Positions 39,026-49,784 of a stretch of DNA of 64,000 nucleotides are shown one piece after another. The notes under the pieces are model-generated. The model was not told the origin of the DNA, did no database searches, and was given only the letters and a program-made list of their open reading frames with translations. The stretch's first letter is position 1, and every line of letters starts with the position of its first letter. The position numbers and the translations under genes were made by a program. The stretch is from Pachysolen tannophilus NRRL Y-2460 (lineage: Eukaryota > Ascomycota > Pichiomycetes > Alaninales > Pachysolenaceae): positions 1,673,964-1,737,963 of the forward strand of contig KV454012.1 of assembly GCA_001661245.1 (NCBI GenBank). Direction: 5' to 3'.

Positions 39026-40139
39026 NNNNNNNNNNNNNNNNNNNNNNNNNNNNNNNNNNNNNNNNNNNNNNNNNNNNNNNNNNNNNNNNNNNNNNNNNNN
39101 NNNNNNNNNNNNNNNNNNNNNNNNNNNNNNNNNNNNNNNNNNNNNNNNNNNNNNNNNNNNNNNNNNNNNNNNNNNNNNNNNNNNNNNNNNNNNNNNNNNN
39201 NNNNNNNNNNNNNNNNNNNNNNNNNNNNNNNNNNNNNNNNNNNNNNNNNNNNNNNNNNNNNNNNNNNNNNNNNNNNNNNNNNNNNNNNNNNNNNNNNNNN
39301 NNNNNNNNNNNNNNNNNNNNNNNNNNNNNNNNNNNNNNNNNNNNNNNNNNNNNNNNNNNNNNNNNNNNNNNNNNNNNNNNNNNNNNNNNNNNNNNNNAAA
39401 AAAAAAAAAAAAAAGCAGATAAAATATTACTTTATAATTAATAGTTTTTGTTAATAGCTTTCTTGTTATTTCCCCAGAGAACATTTTGGTTCTTATTCAA
39501 GTGTAACCTTTTTTTTTTTTTTTTTATTTTACTTTATTTTTTTTTTCTTCTTCTTCATCTTTCTCTATTTTTTATATATTCATTTTTATTATTTTTTCTT
39601 ATATTTTATATTGTTATCGGGGAATTGATGTATTGTTACAATTTTAAGCCCTAATATTTTTTATAGCAGCGTTAACTTAGATTAAAATAATTGAATATCA
39701 ATAAAGTAGAGTAGTAGAATAATTATCAGTTGATTTATCTTTTCCGTATATAATATAAATTAAAGAAAGAGCCACTTTTATCGTATGTTGCAGTGGCTGC
39801 TACTGCAGTTGGTAATAAATTCAGATCTGCTTTATTGGTATAAATTTGAAATTTCACTTTGAAACTGAAGCATTTAAAAAAAACACACTTTTTACAACTT
39901 GTTCTTGACTCCTACAGAATAATTTGGAAAATGTTTTTGGCTAATATAGCGTATATCTGCATTTTTACTTACCAGTAGTATTAACTTTTAAGAAGTTATT
40001 TTTGATAACAAGATGGGAACTATGATAAAATAAATAATAAAAATAATCAAAATAGGACAAAAAAAAAGAATAAAAAAAAAACATAGGAAAGAAAGAAAAA
40101 ACCTAACAAAACATTTGGCTGTATTAAAAATCAAACTTC
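38836..40139. other. Convergent intergenic region with an assembly gap
   Basis: The 3' ends of the ARF gene and MTS1 face each other. The region is homopolymer-rich, with an N gap at 39026-39397. The stretch 39660-40130 is somewhat more complex in sequence (for example TGCAGTGGCTGCTACTGCAGT at 39789-39809, where GCAGT repeats) but has no open frame; a non-coding RNA there cannot be excluded. Confidence 0.6.
39026..39397. other. Assembly gap (372 N)
   Basis: Entered from a run of about 27 A residues and left into another A run. Content unknown. Confidence 0.99.
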
Positions 40140-41768
40140 TTATTTGGCCCATTCTTCACCTTTCAATAAACCTGTTTGTCTTGGAATATATTCAACTCTA
40201 TGATATGAATTAAGGTTTTTTCTTAAGGTAATTTGATAACAAGTAGCACCACCATCTCTTGAAATAATCGTTGATGAAGCCAAGAAAAATTCCCAAATTC
40301 TAAACCATTTAATACCATACTTGTTGACAACTTTATCCTTGTTAGACATCCAGTTTAAGTACCATCTGTATAAAGTAGCTGAATAATGAACACCAATATT
40401 GTCAACAGCAACAACTTCGAAACCAACACCTTCCAATTTAGATGTAACAAAATCTAATGGGGTTGAAGCATCAGCACCTGGGAAAATGTACTTGTTCATG
40501 AATAATCCCCATTGTAAATCTTCATATTGCCATGGTTTTCTTAAACCAGAATATTGGAAACAAATTATACCATCATCTTCAAGCATATCATATAATTGTT
40601 GTAAAAATGAACCAAATTTTCTAATACCAACATGTTCAGCCATCTCAAGACAAGTAATCTTATCATATTTCTTGGTTTTACCATCACTATCTTTAGGTAA
40701 TGGTGTATCTCTGTAATCATGACATAAAATTTTGGATTGAGATTCTGGAATACCATATTTCTTTAATTGTTCATTACCATATTTAGTTTGATTTTTACCC
40801 AATGTAATACCTGTGACTTTAGCACCATATTTATAAGAAGCAAAAGAAGCAAGAGTACCCCAACCACAACCAAGATCTAATAATTGTTCACCTGGTTTCA
40901 AATCAATTTTTTCTAATACTGTTTTCAATTTGTTATCTTGAAGTTGTTCCAAAGTTTCAGACTTGTTAATATCTGAAATAACACCAGAAGTATAAATCAT
41001 TCTGTCACCTAAGAACCAACTATAAAAATCATCACCACGATCATAATGATCTCTAACTTGTTCTTCATCTTGAGACTTGGTGTGCATAATAACTTCTGGA
41101 ATCATATCCAAGAGAAAATATTTGAATAAACTAATGGTGAATTTGAAATTACACCAATCATGTCTATATTCTAAAATATCTAATGCATCACCTTTAAAAG
41201 AAACTTTATTGGCAAAATATAATTCATGAAAAGTTTCATATGGAATTTTATTTTGACCAGAATATTTCTTGGCAAGTTCCTCATCATGAAATTCCAAATA
41301 ATATTCAACACCTCTGTTTGGTAACTTAACTTTTTCATTAATACGTGGAGAATATGTTGAAAGTACAGTCCAGTAAGCCATTAAAATTGGAATGACCAAT
41401 AAGATAGTGAAAAAGATAAAAGTCTTAAAACCACCTCTAAACTTTCTTGTAACAAAATACGGAATCAAAACAACAATGGCAATCAACAACAAATTAGAAA
41501 AATGTTTTGAACCAGGACCATCTGCTGGCAATGGAGCATTTTTAATACATGGATACTAATTGAATAAAATAAAAATAATAATAATAATAATAATAATTGT
41601 TAATATTCCAACTTGAAAAAAAAAAAAAAAAAATTCAAATTAGTTACTCACGTTTGTTGTTCTATAACCACAATCAAATTCATCAAGTTTACGAGTTCCC
41701 GATGATTGCTGTTGATCATTGGATGCTTGATTTCCAACAAACTCATAAGAAGAACTTGGTGACGCCAT
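40140..41768 (-). CDS. MTS1: Sphingolipid C9-methyltransferase
   Basis: Exons 41768-41652 and 41555-40140 give 510 residues. Exon 1 encodes MASPSSSYEF to GYRTTN, and splicing continues as YPCIKNAPLPADG, the conserved entry of the family (IKNAPLPAEG in Pichia). Two hydrophobic segments follow (about 58-75 and 82-102). The methyltransferase domain has the SAM-binding motif LLDLGCGWGTLA, the EMAEHVG element and the cyclopropane-fatty-acid-synthase-like RYxGDRMIY-type region (YSWFLGDRMIYTSGV). These enzymes add the C9 methyl branch to the sphingoid base of fungal glucosylceramides in the ER or Golgi. The pathway exists in Candida and Pichia but not in Saccharomyces, which helps place the organism. 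Confidence 0.95.
41556..41651 (-). other. MTS1 intron (96 nt)
   Basis: Donor GTGAGT, a TATTAAC branch-like site near plus-strand 41599-41605 and a CAATTAG acceptor; phase 0. Without splicing, the conserved IKNAPLP region would lack a start codon. Confidence 0.92.
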
Positions 41769-42330
41769 TGGAAGTACAATATTGCTTTTTTTTTCCTCTT
41801 TCTTTCTTTCTTTCTTCTCTAATTTAACCTTTTCCAACAATAATAGAAATTAGAATTTTCTTACTTCTTTACGATTGCTATCACTATGGAATTATAAAAG
41901 ACAGAATTAAATCAGATTTAAATAATTTATATTTTGAAAAATTGCCAGCTATTCATAATGCTGCAATCTTCCAATCTTTTATATGGATGAAATTTTTCCA
42001 CTTTTTGCTACACGTAAAGATTTCGACAATTTTTTACACGTTTAAAATCAACATATTAAAATAATAATAAACGACGAAATGGATGTTAAAAAATAGGGTC
42101 AATTTCTAATTAAAGTGTATAAAGCGATCAATATTTTGTATAAAAGAATTCAAGTTATATGAAAGTTTAAGTTTTGGAAAAGAAATGCCAAAAACAAGAA
42201 AATAATAAAAATTGCCAATAACCCATTGAACAATAAAACGTATGAAATAAAAAATGAACCAGTTTTCCTATAATCTAAATTGAAACAACAAATAAAAAAA
42301 AAAAAAAAAATCAAAACAAAAAATTGTAAT

Positions 42331-42361
<31 letters not shown>

Positions 42362-42425
42362 CTATGCATGTGGAGATGTAAACGATATAAAGTAAAGTAA
42401 AGTAATCTTTCTTACTTATCATGTT
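41769..42425. other. Intergenic region between MTS1 and the Cbk1-target-like gene
   Basis: MTS1 promoter side with CTTTCTTTCTTT repeats near 41800-41818, then AT-rich DNA and a TA microsatellite (about 42338-42360). No gene seen. Confidence 0.6.
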
Positions 42426-45068
42426 TCATCTCTTTTTAAACCACCATTTGTGTTTCTTCTCTTTCTTCTGCATATTCTGCGACCCTATTGATCTGAGATC
42501 AGAATTATTGTTCTTTATGCTAAAGGCACTGCTGGAAGTTGTTTTTGATGCGTCATCAGTGTTGTTACCATTTGTATCGCCACTACTCCGCCTGCTTATG
42601 TCAAAACCTTCAACAACGCGTAGTGGTGATCTATAGGCATCGTTATCCGATATATGAATCATAGGACCAGGTTCGCCAATATCAAGAAATGACGATGATT
42701 CCAACAATGGGAAAGTGTAAGTTGCTTTCTGAGTTAAAGTACAATTGATTTCCTCATCATCTGTAGTGTCATTACCAACAAAAGTAACACTATTATCTCT
42801 TTGACTATCATCTAAACAGTAGTTTTTCAATGTTGATTGAGAATGAGGAGATTTGAAGTGTTGACCTGATGAAAATTTTGTCCTTGGAGTGTAAACAAAT
42901 ACCAGTTCTTCTTTTCCCAATATTTTCGTAGGAGATTTATATGAATCAGTTTTTCTATGATTAATATCTTTATTATAAGATGTAGTGGATGAAATAAAAG
43001 AAGAAGAAGTATGAGATTCTGCAGGGACTCCATAATCATGTTGTGTGATAGCTGTAGCTGACAAAGATTTTCTATGGAATTTGGATGATATTGTATTAAA
43101 TAATGAATTGTTTTTCTTGTGCTGTTTTCGTATCTTAGAAGACAGCAATTTATCTTCACCATTAACAGAACCAATACCATCATCTTTACCGATAGCACCA
43201 CCTGTACTATTTGCCTTTATATTATTAACGCTATCAGATGATTTGGTCAAAATATTAGAAGATGAAGAAGATTTCTTCTTTTTAGATGTATGAGAAGATG
43301 TCCTTGATGCTAAAGAACTCGATAAAACACTTTCGTCTGTAATTGAAGAAGAACGCAGATAAACCTTATCAGAATGTTTTCTTGAATGTGTTTTTCTATG
43401 ATTAACCAGTTCAATGCTCGATGTACTATTGGAAAAAGTTTTTGATCTTTCATGTCCTCTACTATACTGTTCTTTTCTTAAAGGGGATGAAGAACGAATC
43501 AATTCTGAGCCAACATTACCGAAAAACAGCTTTGTGGGAGCACTACTAGATGCAGAATTATTATTGACACCAATAGTACTTGAAGAAGGATTACTTGTAT
43601 TCTTATTCACATCTGATAAATCTAAACTATCACCACCATGGTAGTAGTTTCTTAATAAACCTTCAGGCATATCATATATAACACTTTCGTAATTTAAAGC
43701 ACTTCTATTATATTTTTTCATACTACTGGTTCTGACAGGTGATCTTGAGGCAGATCTATTTCTCAAATGGACTGTAGGTTGTGGAGATAATGCCTTACTA
43801 TCAGTATTTGTTTTCTTCCAACCATTGTTATATTGATTTCCCATACCACTAACAACTTTTTGTTGATTACTATAATAAGACTGGTACCTAGCTTTACTTC
43901 TTAAACTAGTAATACTTGGAGTTTTTGTATCAGTCAATAAATGGCTTGTTAAAGAATTTTGGCTTGATGGATTGTGTAAATTTTTATTAAAATTTACTGC
44001 TGGTTGTAATTGCAGTTGCAGTTGTAAATGTGATTGTGATGATTTTTGAGATTGTTGTGACTGTTGTAAAGAGTTACTTGAATGCAAAGAATTTGCCGAA
44101 TTATTAAAACTCGTAAACATAATAGCGTTACTATTAGTTGAAGCTGTTGACATTAGTAATGAATTTATAGATGATGACTCAGAAGCATTATTATTATTAA
44201 TATTATTACCGTTGTTATTGTTATTGTTATTGTTATGATCATTGATCGAGTCTTGATCATCAAATCTACCATCGTCAATTTTATTATTATTATCCGGAAC
44301 TTCTTCTTCATCTTCTTCCACTATTGGATTCCCGTTCCTGACAGGAGATGTAAAATTACCAGGACCTGTACCTGGAATAGCTCCAAAAATTCTTCCGCCA
44401 TCTGCATTGAAAAATGTATTATTAAATTCTGGAGCACTTTCAGTTCTATGATGTCTTATAGTAGGAGTTGGTCTTGAAATAATGTTATTATTAATATCGT
44501 CCAAATCGATTAAAGCATTTGGAATGTTTGTTGATTTATCAATCTTAGTTTCATCTGTTATAAAAAATTTTGTAACAAAATTTGGAGGTGATGAACAATT
44601 TTTAAAAGGACTATCATATAAAAAATTATTTGAATTTTCTGTGGAAGCAGAAGAATCCATAGTAACAACCAACGGTGGAGGTGGTGTAATCTTTCTCTCA
44701 TCCATAGAACGTACGGGAAAGGAAATACTATTATCCGCCGCAGATGGTGTTGGTTGAAGATAACTTTTTTTGGAATTTATTCTTACTGGACTTGTAAAAC
44801 CTGAACCTGGTGCACTCTTTGATATTGAAGATTGTTGTTGTTGTTGTTGCTGTTGCTGTTGTTGCTGAAAATTCGGTTGTGCTGGAGGAATAAACAAGCC
44901 TATACCGTTAGCGCTATTGATATCAAAATCTCCAGATATTGCCGATGACCTCTTGTGCCAATGCCTTCGGATATTGGGCGGCAGAAGTTGCTGGGGATTC
45001 GAACCATTTATATTTATATTCATTTCTCCTGGAGCTGCTGCTGTTGTTGCTGTTATTGACATGGACAT
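42426..45068 (-). CDS. Disordered Ser/Asn-rich protein, candidate Cbk1 (NDR kinase) target
   Basis: This 880-residue protein is mostly disordered, with poly-Gln, poly-Asn and Ser runs. It carries at least eight basophilic NDR-kinase-type motifs H-x-R/K-x-x-S/T: HHRTES, HLRNRS, HERSKT, HRKTHS, HSRKHS, HKKNNS, HRKSLS and HRKTDS. It also has one [YF]xFP motif (YTFP, residues 784-787), the docking motif described for yeast Cbk1 in Ace2, Ssd1 and Fir1. An N-terminal block with HKRSSAISGDFD looks conserved, and the C-terminus ends in a basic, tryptophan-bearing tail (KKHKWWFKKR) that could bind membranes. In S. cerevisiae, Fir1 and Zrg8 have similar composition and motifs. I infer a RAM-pathway (septum and cell-separation) role but cannot state orthology. 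Confidence 0.75.
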   Translation of the reverse strand: MSMSITATTAAAPGEMNININGSNPQQLLPPNIRRHWHKRSSAISGDFDINSANGIGLFIPPAQPNFQQQQQQQQQQQQSSISKSAPGSGFTSPVRINSKKSYLQPTPSAADNSISFPVRSMDERKITPPPPLVVTMDSSASTENSNNFLYDSPFKNCSSPPNFVTKFFITDETKIDKSTNIPNALIDLDDINNNIISRPTPTIRHHRTESAPEFNNTFFNADGGRIFGAIPGTGPGNFTSPVRNGNPIVEEDEEEVPDNNNKIDDGRFDDQDSINDHNNNNNNNNGNNINNNNASESSSINSLLMSTASTNSNAIMFTSFNNSANSLHSSNSLQQSQQSQKSSQSHLQLQLQLQPAVNFNKNLHNPSSQNSLTSHLLTDTKTPSITSLRSKARYQSYYSNQQKVVSGMGNQYNNGWKKTNTDSKALSPQPTVHLRNRSASRSPVRTSSMKKYNRSALNYESVIYDMPEGLLRNYYHGGDSLDLSDVNKNTSNPSSSTIGVNNNSASSSAPTKLFFGNVGSELIRSSSPLRKEQYSRGHERSKTFSNSTSSIELVNHRKTHSRKHSDKVYLRSSSITDESVLSSSLASRTSSHTSKKKKSSSSSNILTKSSDSVNNIKANSTGGAIGKDDGIGSVNGEDKLLSSKIRKQHKKNNSLFNTISSKFHRKSLSATAITQHDYGVPAESHTSSSFISSTTSYNKDINHRKTDSYKSPTKILGKEELVFVYTPRTKFSSGQHFKSPHSQSTLKNYCLDDSQRDNSVTFVGNDTTDDEEINCTLTQKATYTFPLLESSSFLDIGEPGPMIHISDNDAYRSPLRVVEGFDISRRSSGDTNGNNTDDASKTTSSSAFSIKNNNSDLRSIGSQNMQKKEKKHKWWFKKR

Positions 45069-45665
45069 AATATGAGTCCAGTCTCCATATGATGAAAAAA
45101 AAAAAGAATAAAAATAAGAAAAAAAAAGAATTGTGTGACGTATAGTAAATAACCAACTAACTAAAATGCGATGTTCTGATTTTTTTAGTACTAATTAATT
45201 ATTACTCTATTGCGGAGTCCACCCTTTCCTTTCCTCTAAAAAATAAACTCAAAAAAAAAACACAAGAAAAAAAAACAAAAAAAAACAAAAAAAAAAATTT
45301 ATTTTTAAGAACGACCAACACAGTATAGTTCAAAGTCAAAGTTTTCAGTCTAATAATAAAGTCTGGAAGATTTCTTTAACGGATAACGAAATAACGATAT
45401 GTAATTATAATTTTTGATGTCTCTGTTTAACGGAAAAACGAATGGACGCCAACTTTTCTTTTTCTTCAAGTAACTTAATAAAATCTCTTGTATTAGCGGT
45501 TAAACTATTGAAAAGTAGCAAAGTTAAAACAAAAACCCAAATAAAAAAAAAAAAAAAAATTCAAATTAAAGAGAATTCCCCTAACACCTTTGTTATGATA
45601 TGACAAATATGTTAATTCTCTCTAATTCATTGATTGATATATCTTATATGAATATATATTTTTTA

Positions 45666-45696
<31 letters not shown>

Positions 45697-48299
45697 TATA
45701 TATTTAAATGGAAACGGTGTACGAATTAATCGCACGTACAGTTTTACGGAATCTGTAAGTTTTTATAAAAAATAAAATAAAAACGAGCCAAAAAAAAAAA
45801 AAAAAAAGAAATTTTAAAGGTCCCTCCGCCAAAAAAAAATTAGCAACTAGAGCAAGTTTTTTAATATATATATAAAAAATATATATAATAACCATTAATT
45901 TTTAACGGCGTTTAACCTAAAAAGAATAATTTAAAATCTATTTAAAAGCACTGCATTAGACCCATATCAGTAACAAGGACCAGGGCATGTTAAAAAAATA
46001 ATATTAAAAATAAAAATAAAATCCAAATCCATTTGAAGATTAATTGAATTTGTTATTTTTTTTTGAATGTGTATGTATGTTTTGTGAGTTTCGCAGAATG
46101 TGAGTCCAAATGTAATATGTAACTTGAGTAACCTTCTTTTCTTTTCTTTTTTTTTCTTTGCAAATATATAGGCGTGCTACTATTATTATTTTTTATTAAA
46201 AAAAAAAAAAACGTACCTAATCAAAAGTTAATCATATTATGCCACTTTGACTGTACTGCAGTTCATTAAACAATATGACAAACATTATAGTTTCAGCGGA
46301 ACCGAGTTATCAACGCGTTGTTGTATATGGCAGTGGAAAATTTAAGATCTTCAGTGTGGACTAAATAGAGATATGACATACGACTTGAAAAAAAAAAAAA
46401 AAAAGAAAATTTTAAAACTGATACGCGTCCTTTACCGAATACAGAATTACAGCAGCATTTTAGCTTAGCAGCCGATGAAATGTAAACTAGACTCAATCGC
46501 TAGAGTAATTTACATATATTCAACTAATTTACAACTAAAGAAGATGGACTTATTCAGTCTAATATTTCTAGATATGTATATCTGCAACAACATGTAACAA
46601 CAACATTTTTAATTTGCTTTGGAAGCCAAAGAAAATTAATTTTTTGAATTAATTGTAGTTTTTGAAATTATCTTTACCCCTAGTTTCAAGATTTTACCTT
46701 TTGATTGCAGATCTGGATAGAAATAAAAGAGAAAAAGAAAAAAAAAGTGCAAATTTAAAGTTTTCTTTTTTTAGGTTTTTTTTATTTTTTTTTTGTAAAA
46801 GGAAAACAGTTTACCTAATGGGGAAATGTAATATTTTACATGGTTTCATGTTTAAAGTACCCATACTCTTTTACATATGTTTTTCTTTTTTTTTATTTTT
46901 TACCTTATGGTGCGTATCGTTTCCATGTTTCATTAATTGGTCATAGGCCTAAGCCAATAAAAATAAACACAATAAGATCGATGATTATGGGTGAAATGAA
47001 TTCAAACGTCATTTTTCATTTTTTTCATTTTTTCATTTTGCTTTTTGTTCTATTTATTAGATTCATTTTTTTTTTTTAGTTTTTGCAGAAGAACGCGTGA
47101 CTGCAAAACGTACATACGAGTTTAAATAAAGAGAGGACTAAATATTTAAAGTTTACTCTCTCTACTGAACTCGAAAGATAAAAAAAATTATAGGTGTACA
47201 AAATTTGACTATTTTTTTTTTTCTTGTTTTTGTTCTTGTTCTTGAGGTGACAATAACCCAATAGACCAAATTAATCATTTTAGGAAAATCTTTCTGCAGC
47301 TTTTCAATTTTTTTTTTTTTTGTTTGTTTGTTTTTTTGAGATATATTTTATTTTAAAATGGCAAAAAAAAAAAAAAGCATAACCCTTGTCCAAGCCGTAC
47401 TTCTGCTATTCCCTGGATTTAGACCCATAATGAAGAATGCACATGGTTAATTTTCCGCATTAGATAAGAGCAAGCCATAGTTTGGACCAAACTTTTAAAA
47501 TTTTAATCAAGAAATTGTGAACTCTTTAGGTACGGGCTTGGCATATCAAGAAAGAAAAACAAAAACTTTTCTCTCTTTCTCTCTCTTCCTTAAGATAAGA
47601 AAGTTTGTATGTATGTATATACGAGTTATCGATGTATTAATGAACCTTGTAAAAAGATCGATTATCTTCACCGACGATATCTACTAAACACACATAAGAA
47701 AAACTAACTTATTTATTATATATGTAGAAAATAGAATTCATATCGGAAAACACCGCGCGTGTATTCATATTCGAAACGTAATATGTGTAAACCTTTAAAC
47801 TTTTAACCAAAATGATTGCTTAACTACTTCTGTAGTGAACATAATCAGTTCATTCAATTCTTAGTAAATTGATAGATTATAACAGTAGCGCTAAAACACA
47901 GAGAGTATCTCTAGCGTTTTTATTTTGTGCATCTGTTTATCTCCGACAATCTCCCAGTGTAACCATGGAAAATGTGCATAAACTTTTTTTTGTTTTTCTT
48001 GTTTTGTTTAGTAAAAAAAAAAAAAAAACTTTGAAGCTTATTTCCTGACTTGGAAACTTTGAAAACTCTTTTAGCAGATAAACATATAAATACAGATAAA
48101 CAGCGGAATAAGCCCAATAAGCTCAAAAAATCAAAAAAAAAAAAATCAACAGTGCTGAAAAGCAGAAAAAGGGAAAATGAAAACATTTGTTGGATGGGGT
48201 AGATAGAAAGAGAGAACTTTGAATGGATGCAACTGCAGTGGCGGTACATGCAATTGCAATGACTATGATGCATTTGAACTTTAGATATCAAGCTCAGCC
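45069..48299. promoter_or_regulatory. Long upstream region with three ACGCGT sites
   Basis: No intact gene seen in 3.2 kb. It holds three perfect ACGCGT (MCB) sites at 46313-46318, 46423-46428 and 47093-47098, a CCGCGCG near 47754, several TA/TATG microsatellites (about 45660-45690) and many homopolymers. It is upstream of the Cbk1-target-like gene, whose ATG is at 45068. An open frame at 47920-48324 (minus) is low-complexity and has no recognisable features. Confidence 0.5.
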
Positions 48300-48309
48300 G
48301 TTCAATGCT

Positions 48310-48780
48310 ATAATCTTTGTTCATCTAATCCAAGTAAGTTTCTCTAGCAACATCTTTAATCTTTAGGGCCTCCCGCTAAAAGAGAGCAAAAAAAAATAAA
48401 ATAAATAAACTGATTAGCTTTAACTTTCTTAACTTGCTCTTCCTTTTCCTTAGATTGCTCTTCATACTAATTAAAACTCTAATAGAGTAATGGTATTTGA
48501 AATCAAACTTTCACCTTTAATACCGCTTTGACTTTGCCTAGATAAGATCCATTTTTCACTCTTGAATTCTTTGAGCTCACCACTAAGGTTATGCACTAGA
48601 GGTGTACACTATATAAGATTATACAGTACCAGGCCTAAATAATAATAATGTCCAATATTAGCAGTACTATTTGTAGTAAGAAGTTTATTTGCTAGCTCTA
48701 AAAAAAATTCCAGCATCAGTTAAACATAAACCTTCAATACCTTTTAATACCATCGCCTGGAGAGTACGAACTCTTTTCAT
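48310..48780 (-). pseudogene. Possible coding relic, family unrecognised
   Basis: Several short stretches on the minus strand read like protein rather than spacer, in more than one frame: VLKGIEGLCLTDAGIFF, ELANKLLTTNSTANIGHYYY, SGELKEFKSEKWILSRQSQS and EEQSKEKEEQVKKVKANQ, ending near REALKIKDVARETYLD. Composition is less homopolymeric than the surrounding DNA. I cannot assign a family. A gene with several introns is an alternative reading, because two of the blocks are preceded by AG acceptor-like sites. I give the pieces as seen and do not join them. Confidence 0.4.
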
Positions 48781-48981
48781 AAAACTCAATTTAGTTTATT
48801 AACTGATATCTTGAATTTTTTTTTAAAGCAAAAAAATTAGAAAATTCAAAAAAGCTGATATCTTTCATATTGTCGTAATATGATAATGATTTACTTGCTT
48901 TGAAATATTACAGACTACCGCAGTTACTGGATGAATATGGCTATACAGCATTATTACTTGGGGCAAGGTTATGAAAATTTC

Positions 48982-48986
<5 letters not shown>

Positions 48987-49015
<29 letters not shown>
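48987..49015. repeat. Poly(T) tract of 29 bases
   Basis: The longest uninterrupted homopolymer I counted in the window; it lies between the two relic stretches. Its exact length is uncertain in any assembly. Confidence 0.9.
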
Positions 49016-49019
49016 CAAA

Positions 49020-49748
49020 ATGATAGATCCAAATTTAGAATGAATGGTTTACTCAATTGTATATTAATTATAAATTTAGAATCAAAACAAGGTTTTAAAG
49101 TTGAAGGTCAAAAAATTTTACACATTGAGGTACTTTAGTGGATATTTGTTAAGTCTGAATTTTGAAAGTATTGTTTCTCATTATAAAATTGAACACCAAC
49201 AAGGCATTCTGCAAGGTCCAGAAAATAACTTTAAAGCTTTTAAATCAGTTAGTTATCCAAATCAATATTAATAACAAGAAAAATTGTGTTTAATTTCGAA
49301 TAAAATTGCTTTCTTGATGAAATGAAGATAGGGGAAGTGAATAATTATGTCAAGTTGAAAACTCACGTTGGTTGCAGTATGGGGTCTTATTTTTATAGGA
49401 AGCTTTTTATAACGTAGTTTTGATGTCGTATTAGTGGAATCAAAAAATTAATTGTTGGTTTTAAAAATGATCACTTCTTTTTTGAAAAATATCAATGAAT
49501 ATTATATTGAATCTTCCAAAAAAAAAAATTGCAAAATCATGTCTTAAACTGGTTAAGCCTGAATATAGAACCTATTGAGTCAATACGGCAAAGAAAAAGG
49601 TGTTAAGAAAAATTAGGTGATGGGTTATAAATGATGATTTCAGAAAAACCATAGCAATGAATTAAACAAGAAATTCACAAATAAAGACCAAAATAATGAA
49701 GCTATTGATGATTTAACCGAGAATTTGGATTGGATTATTATATTATAA
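49020..49748 (+). pseudogene. Possible coding relic on the plus strand, family unrecognised
   Basis: Protein-like stretches occur in several frames: LESKQGFKVEGQKILHI, RYFSGYLLSLNFESIVSHYK followed by IEHQQGILQGPENNFKAFKS, EVNNYVKLKTHVGCSMGSYF and, near the end, NELNKKFTNKDQNNEAIDD with ENLDWIII. Codon choice resembles the true genes of the window. The stretch looks broken and is not a usable gene. It ends about 40 bp from the 3' end of PBN1. No family is recognised, and I do not claim it is related to the minus-strand relic. Confidence 0.4.
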
Positions 49749-49784
49749 CAAAGTTTTTATGTACTTAAAAATTCAACTATTTCT

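Noticed and set aside
44990-45010. tRNA B-box-like GGGGATTCGAACC on the plus strand
   Set aside because: It lies inside a long coding frame and no acceptor stem, A box or anticodon arm can be built around it.
47920-48324. Open frame of 134 codons on the minus strand
   Set aside because: Phe/Ser/Lys-rich from homopolymers, with no ATG-supported conserved core.
45069-49784. Regional centromere in the 4.7 kb gene-free region
   Set aside because: I see no large inverted or tandem repeats. The region instead holds promoter-type motifs and coding relics, and its length is within the range of long Candida promoters.
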